A DNA stretch of 59,785 bases. Source: Caulobacteraceae bacterium (GTDB lineage Bacteria > Pseudomonadota > Alphaproteobacteria > Caulobacterales > Aquidulcibacteraceae). Made by a program: the position numbers and the translations under genes. Within the stretch, counting starts at the first letter, position 1; the number at the start of each line of letters is the position of its first letter. Below the pieces are notes generated by a model. That model worked only from the letters and a program-made list of their open reading frames with translations. It did not search any database and was not told where the DNA came from. Of the stretch, positions 56,057 to 59,785 are shown one piece after another. The stretch spans positions 1 to 59,785 of the forward strand of contig WRPF01000011.1 of NCBI GenBank assembly GCA_009773335.1, given 5' to 3'.

Positions 56057-57687
56057 GGGTAGGGGATGAACGGACGCCGGCTCTGAGCGGGATCCAGCTC
56101 TGGATCGATCAGCTGCCGCGCTGGCGCATGTATGTCGCGGCGATGGCCGTGGGCGCGTTCTCGGCGCTCGCGTTCGCGCCGTTCTATATCACGCCGGCGC
56201 TCGCTGTCGGCTTGTGCTTCCTCGTCTGGATGATCGATGGCGCGGCGCGCCACCATCGGCCGATGCGCGCGGCGTTCGGGCGCGGATGGATGTTTGCGTT
56301 CGGGCATTTTCTCGCCGGCACCTACTGGGTCGGCGCGGCCTTTACGCAGGTGGACGGCGCGATGGCGCTGATGCCGCTCGGCGTGATCGGTCTTCCAGCG
56401 CTGCTGGCGGTGTTCTGGGGGCTCGCGAGCATGGTCGCCGTGCGCTTGTGGACGGCGGACTCCCGACGCATCGCCGTGATCGCCTCGATGCTGATGTTTG
56501 CGGAACTTGTGCGCGGGCATCTGTTCGGCGGTTTCCCCTGGAACCTCGCGGGCTACACATGGGAAGCGGGCACGGCGCTGTCGCAGGGCGCCGCGTTCGT
56601 CGGCATCTACGGTCTGACGGCGATCACGCTGCTCATTCTCGCAACGCCTGCAACGCTGGCGGATTCGCATCGCGGCTGGGCGCTGCGCGCGACGCCGGTG
56701 ATGATCGGCGCACTGCTGCTCGGCCTGCTCTGGGGCGCGGGCGCCGAGCGGCTCGAGACCGCCGGTCCCGTCAACCCGCGCGCGGGCGGCGCGATCGTGC
56801 GTGTCGTCGATCCGGGCTACACGCAGCGGGAAAAGTGGACCGAGGGCAGGGAACACGAGGTGCTTGCGCGCTATCTCGAACTCACCGGCCCGGCGGCGGG
56901 CGCCAATTCGGAAGTGGTCGTATGGCCCGAAGGGGCCATTCCCGCGCGATATCCGGAAATGCCGGTGCTGATGGAAAACCCCGACATGCTCGACGCCATC
57001 GGCGAAACGCTGGGCGACCGGGTGCTGATCATCGGCGCCACGCGGCTGGAGTACGACAGCAAGGGCGCCGTCTCGCACTTCTACAATTCGGGCGTTGTCG
57101 TGGACGGCGTGTCGGGACAGGCGGAGGTTCGTCAATGGCACGACAAGAACAGGCTCACGCCATTTGGCGAGTTCATCCCGCTGTTCAATCTTGTCGAGTG
57201 GCTGAACATTCCCACGCTGCAGCAGATCGGCACGGGCTTCACGCCGGGCGAACCGCCGTCGCGCGTGGTGATTCCGGGCGCCGAGGATGCGCTGATCCTC
57301 ATCTGCTACGAATCCATCTTTCCCGGACTCGTCCCTCATGGCGCAGAGCGGCCGGGCTGGATCGCCAACATCTCCATCGACGCCTGGTACGGCGACGGCA
57401 CGGGGCCGTGGCAGAATGACAACCAGTCCCGGTATCGCGCGATCGAGGAAGGTCTGCCGATGGCGCGTGCGGCGTCCGGCGGCATCTCTTCGATCACTGA
57501 CGCATACGGCAGGAAGGTCGTCTCGGTCGGCCGCAAGGGCGGGGCGGTGGAGGCCGCGCTGCCGGTCGCGCTGCCGGAAACCATCAACGTGCGCTTCGGC
57601 TGGCTGTTGACGCCGCTGCTCATTCTGCTCATCGCCTTTCTCCGGTTCGCGCCGCCCGGCGCGCCGGCGCGAGGGTTCAGGTCATGA
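56053..57687 (+). CDS. lnt: Apolipoprotein N-acyltransferase
   Basis: A 544-aa inner-membrane enzyme that adds the third acyl chain to lipoproteins. TM helices fill the N-terminal 200 residues. The nitrilase-like domain has the catalytic triad Glu293 in VVWPEGAIPARYPEM, Lys365 in HDKNRLTPFGEFIP and Cys418 in LICYESIFPGLVPH. It starts at GTG 56053 overlapping the CorC stop. The lipoprotein genes in this window (LpoA-like, BON, PCu(A)C) are likely clients. Its stop overlaps the XRE gene ATG. Confidence 0.97.
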   Translation: MRVGDERTPALSGIQLWIDQLPRWRMYVAAMAVGAFSALAFAPFYITPALAVGLCFLVWMIDGAARHHRPMRAAFGRGWMFAFGHFLAGTYWVGAAFTQVDGAMALMPLGVIGLPALLAVFWGLASMVAVRLWTADSRRIAVIASMLMFAELVRGHLFGGFPWNLAGYTWEAGTALSQGAAFVGIYGLTAITLLILATPATLADSHRGWALRATPVMIGALLLGLLWGAGAERLETAGPVNPRAGGAIVRVVDPGYTQREKWTEGREHEVLARYLELTGPAAGANSEVVVWPEGAIPARYPEMPVLMENPDMLDAIGETLGDRVLIIGATRLEYDSKGAVSHFYNSGVVVDGVSGQAEVRQWHDKNRLTPFGEFIPLFNLVEWLNIPTLQQIGTGFTPGEPPSRVVIPGAEDALILICYESIFPGLVPHGAERPGWIANISIDAWYGDGTGPWQNDNQSRYRAIEEGLPMARAASGGISSITDAYGRKVVSVGRKGGAVEAALPVALPETINVRFGWLLTPLLILLIAFLRFAPPGAPARGFRS

Positions 57688-58112
57688 GCGACGAGCGGCA
57701 CGCCAACGGGGTCGACAAGCGCATCGGCCAGCGGGTGAAGCAGCGTCGGCTGGAACTCGGCATGTCGCAGGAGCGGCTGGCGGAGCTCCTCGGCGTCACG
57801 TTCCAGCAGATCCAGAAGTACGAGAAGGGCGTGAACCGTGTCGCGGCGAGCCGCCTGTTCGAGCTGTCCAGCGCGCTTGGCGTCGCGCTCGGCTACTTCT
57901 TCGAGGGCCTGACTGCGGGGGAACCCAAAGCGGGCGTGTCGGAGGAGGGGCAGGACTTCGTCTACGACATGCTCGCCACCCCCGAGGGCCAGCAACTGCT
58001 GCAGATTTTCGGGTCCATCCGCAGCCCCAGGGTCCGCCGCCGGGTGGTCGAACTGGTCCGGGCGCTCGCCGAAGACGAAGTCGCCCCCGCCACCTTGCCG
58101 CCGGCCACTTAG
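57684..58112 (+). CDS. XRE-family transcriptional regulator
   Basis: A 142-aa HTH regulator. The Cro/C1 domain is in the first 75 residues: IGQRVKQRRLELGMSQERLA, ELLGVTFQQIQKYEKGVNRV and AASRLFELSSALGVALGYFF. The C-terminus (FGSIRSPRVRRRVVELVRAL) is a short helical unit. In Caulobacterales-type genomes a gene of this type lies between lnt and metK, as here, and may act on genes outside this window. It overlaps lnt by 4 nt; the metK gene starts 53 bp later. Confidence 0.9.
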   Translation: MSDERHANGVDKRIGQRVKQRRLELGMSQERLAELLGVTFQQIQKYEKGVNRVAASRLFELSSALGVALGYFFEGLTAGEPKAGVSEEGQDFVYDMLATPEGQQLLQIFGSIRSPRVRRRVVELVRALAEDEVAPATLPPAT

Positions 58113-58113
58113 A

Positions 58114-58135
58114 GATATAAGGAAGTCTTTATATC
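58114..58135. promoter_or_regulatory. Palindromic operator in front of metK, SahR/SamR-like
   Basis: A 22-bp imperfect palindrome with halves GATATAAGGAA and GTCTTTATATC lies directly between the XRE stop and metK. Its form agrees with the ATATAAAGA/TCTTTATAT-type sites that I recall for ArsR-family SAM/SAH-responsive regulators in proteobacteria. It is AT-rich in an otherwise GC-rich run. The regulator is not encoded here. Confidence 0.55.
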
Positions 58136-58165
58136 CCCCGTTCCGCCGTGATGGAGACCGCGCCG

Positions 58166-59344
58166 ATGCGCCGCCAGTCCTACGTGTTCACTTCCGAAAG
58201 CGTCTCCGAAGGCCACCCGGACAAGGTCGCGGACCGGATTTCCGACACCGTCGTCGACGCCTTTCTCGGGGAGGACCCCGTGGCGCGCGTGGCGTGCGAA
58301 ACGCTGGTGACCACCCAGCGCATCGTGCTCGCCGGCGAGGTCCGCACCACCGACGACAAGATCGGCGCGATCATCGATGGTCTGGAGGACAAGGTCCGCG
58401 CCGCGATCAAGGACATCGGCTATCATCAGGACGGCTTCCACTGGAAGACGGCGCACTACGAGTGCCACCTGCATGCGCAGTCGGCCGACATCGCGATGGG
58501 CGTGGACTCCTCGTCCAACAAGGACGAAGGCGCCGGCGACCAGGGCATCATGTTCGGCTACGCGACGAACGAGACGCCGGAGCTCATGCCGGCCACGCTG
58601 CAGTACTCGCACAACATCCTGAAGGTGCTCGCCGAGGCCCGCCATTCCGGCAAGGAGCCCAAGCTCGAGCCCGACGCGAAGAGCCAGGTCACGCTGCAAT
58701 ATGAAAACGGCAAGCCGGTGCGGGCGCTGGAGGTAGTGCTTTCGACCCAGCACGCCAATGGCCTCACGCCGAAAGATGTGGATGCGATCTGCCGGCCGTA
58801 CATCGTCGGCGTTTTCCCGGCGGGCATGGTCGACGAGAAGACCGTCTTCCACGTGAATCCCACCGGCAATTTCGTCATCGGCGGACCGGATGGCGACACG
58901 GGCCTCACGGGCCGCAAGATCATCGTCGACACCTACGGCGGCGCGGCGCCCCACGGCGGCGGCGCGTTCTCCGGCAAGGACCCCACGAAAGTCGACCGCA
59001 GCGCGGCGTATGCGTGCCGCTATCTGGCGAAGAACGTGGTGGCTGCGGGCCTCGCCGACCAGTGCACGATCCAGATTTCCTACGCCATTGGCGTTGCGCG
59101 GCCGCTCTCGTTCTACGTCGACCTGCACGACGGCGGAAAAATCGATCCCGCGAAGCTCGAGAAGATCCTTCCGGATCTGATGAACGGCTGCACGCCGCGC
59201 GCGATCCGCGAGCACCTGAAGCTCAACAAGGCGATCTACGCACGCACCGCCGCCTACGGCCACTTCGGCCGCACGCCGGACGCGGATGGCGGCTTCTCGT
59301 GGGAAAAGACCGACCTCGTCGACGAGTTGCGCCGTCTGGCGTAG
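58166..59344 (+). CDS. metK: S-adenosylmethionine synthase
   Basis: A 392-aa enzyme making SAM from methionine and ATP. The start [20 protein letters not shown] was preferred to upstream GTG 58148 and ATG 58151 because GGAGA lies 8 nt ahead of it and the N-terminus matches the family. Signature sites are [33 protein letters not shown] and [20 protein letters not shown]. The operator at 58114-58135 lies in its leader, so methionine/SAM control is likely. No SAM riboswitch was seen in the short leader. Confidence 0.97.
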   Translation: MRRQSYVFTSESVSEGHPDKVADRISDTVVDAFLGEDPVARVACETLVTTQRIVLAGEVRTTDDKIGAIIDGLEDKVRAAIKDIGYHQDGFHWKTAHYECHLHAQSADIAMGVDSSSNKDEGAGDQGIMFGYATNETPELMPATLQYSHNILKVLAEARHSGKEPKLEPDAKSQVTLQYENGKPVRALEVVLSTQHANGLTPKDVDAICRPYIVGVFPAGMVDEKTVFHVNPTGNFVIGGPDGDTGLTGRKIIVDTYGGAAPHGGGAFSGKDPTKVDRSAAYACRYLAKNVVAAGLADQCTIQISYAIGVARPLSFYVDLHDGGKIDPAKLEKILPDLMNGCTPRAIREHLKLNKAIYARTAAYGHFGRTPDADGGFSWEKTDLVDELRRLA

Positions 59345-59367
59345 CGCGCGCACGGGCGTCCGCGAGC

Positions 59368-59463
59368 AGGACCGCGCACCTCCCGGTGCGCATACGGTGT
59401 TTGGTTCATGCAAAGTCTCCGCCTGCTTGTTCCGCCCCTGCGCACCGGGAGGTGCGCGGTCCT
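59368..59463. repeat. Nested-palindrome repeat copy C
   Basis: Arms 59368-59392 and 59439-59463 are perfect 25-bp reverse complements. Each arm is AGGACCGC plus inner hairpin GCACC-TCCC-GGTGC plus GCA. The outer module equals that of the copies at 44406 and 59496, while the inner stem is different. Confidence 0.9.
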
Positions 59464-59495
59464 CCTTTCCGACATTCGCGCCAGTGTCCGCGGGC

Positions 59496-59589
59496 AGGAC
59501 CGCGGGCCTATGGCCCGCATCGGTGCTGCATTCACGTTCGGCTTTCGCTGGTTTCAAAGATCGTGTGCGGGCCATAGGCCCGCGGTCCT
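59496..59589. repeat. Nested-palindrome repeat copy D
   Basis: Arms 59496-59519 and 59566-59589 are perfect 24-bp reverse complements. Each arm is AGGACCGC plus inner hairpin GGGCC-TAT-GGCCC plus GCA. Confidence 0.9.
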
Positions 59590-59741
59590 ACTCTCCACCA
59601 TCCAGACAAACTCCATCGTCCGCGCCAGCATCACTGCTTCGCGGCCTCGCTTTTCGTTCTCCGTCGACGCAGGCGTCGCCGGTGGCCCGGCTTATCAATC
59701 CCAAGCCGGAGGGACGGGGCGCTGCTTCAACGCCGAGTTTA

Positions 59742-59785
59742 ATGACGGCCTTGCGACCGTCTGATAGTGCGCCGTCACAGCGCCC
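59742..59785 (+). CDS. Possible 5' end of trmB (tRNA m7G46 methyltransferase), partial
   Basis: ATG 59742 opens a frame that runs to the window end (MTALRPSDSAPSQR). A GAG lies a few bases before it. In Caulobacterales-type gene order trmB follows metK, which is the only support; the visible 14 residues have no diagnostic motif. Confidence 0.3.
   Translation, partial: MTALRPSDSAPSQR

Larger units (their letters stand above)
59345..59741. other. 397-bp intergenic region with two nested palindromes
   Basis: No gene is supported. It holds two nested-palindrome repeats (59368-59463 and 59496-59589) separated by 32 bp, and a hairpin CCGGCTT/AAGCCGG (59687-59709) just before the possible trmB start. 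Short open frames here lack ribosome sites and read through palindromes. Confidence 0.7.

Noticed and set aside
58113-58165. SAM-II or SAM/SAH riboswitch in the metK leader
   Set aside because: The leader is too short (about 50 nt) and holds the AT-rich palindrome instead of the expected pseudoknot sequences.

Overview
The window reads as a chromosomal segment of a high-GC alphaproteobacterium, probably Caulobacterales or a related Hyphomonadaceae-type lineage. The reasons are the blocks dnaK-dnaJ, grpE-hrcA / rph, rdgB-hemW, and fur-miaB-ybeZ-ybeY-corC-lnt-xre-metK, together with GTG/TTG starts, many 1-4 nt stop/start overlaps and an apparent RpoH promoter. The placement rests on gene order and protein recognition only; no database search was run. 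Almost all of the window is densely packed housekeeping sequence.

Layout. 1-4.5 kb: a partial DUF2339 membrane protein, then dnaJ and dnaK on the minus strand with a heat-shock promoter. 4.6-12.2 kb: mixed single genes (AlkB, aldo/keto reductase, rhodanese, glycosyltransferase, a TIR-like membrane protein, PCu(A)C copper chaperone lipoprotein, an HU with a histone-H1-like tail, a thioesterase). 12.2-19.8 kb: grpE-hrcA divergent from rph, then an alcohol dehydrogenase, an M28-like protein without metal ligands and a DUF2975/XRE pair lying between rph and rdgB-hemW. 19.8-25 kb: CMD, SDR and DUF1499 genes, then lpoA-like / rsmI-yraN-BON, matching the E. coli lpoA-yraN-dolP neighbourhood. 25-28.7 kb: accessory part with lipoproteins, a two-hairpin intergenic repeat, and a complete IS1595-family element (26812-28587) with target duplications and two passenger genes. 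28.7-40.9 kb: comM, a hybrid histidine kinase, an AmpG-like permease, maeB and mutS. 41-50 kb: glnD, a structured 663-bp gap, murJ, trpS, a LuxR-type solo regulator and a Usp protein. 50-59.8 kb: a long co-directional block nfuA-tsaB-rimI-fur-miaB-ybeZ-ybeY-corC-lnt-xre-metK, with a palindromic operator before metK and probably the start of trmB at the right edge.

Functionally the window covers protein folding (DnaK/DnaJ/GrpE with HrcA), RNA maturation (RNase PH, RsmI, MiaB, TsaB, YbeY), envelope assembly (MurJ, Lnt, LpoA-like, AmpG-like), nitrogen sensing (GlnD), iron and Fe-S handling (Fur, NfuA) and SAM synthesis (MetK).

The most unusual items are (i) the IS1595 element carrying a zinc-ribbon gene overlapping a membrane/coiled-coil gene, with near-perfect terminal repeats and 8-bp duplications; (ii) a family of nested palindromic repeats with a constant outer AGGACCGC and an inner hairpin whose sequence differs in each copy while its shape is kept; (iii) a 24-bp perfect inverted repeat inserted in frame in mutS; and (iv) a hairpin-rich gap between glnD and murJ. 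I found no CRISPR array, prophage, rRNA or recognisable tRNA.
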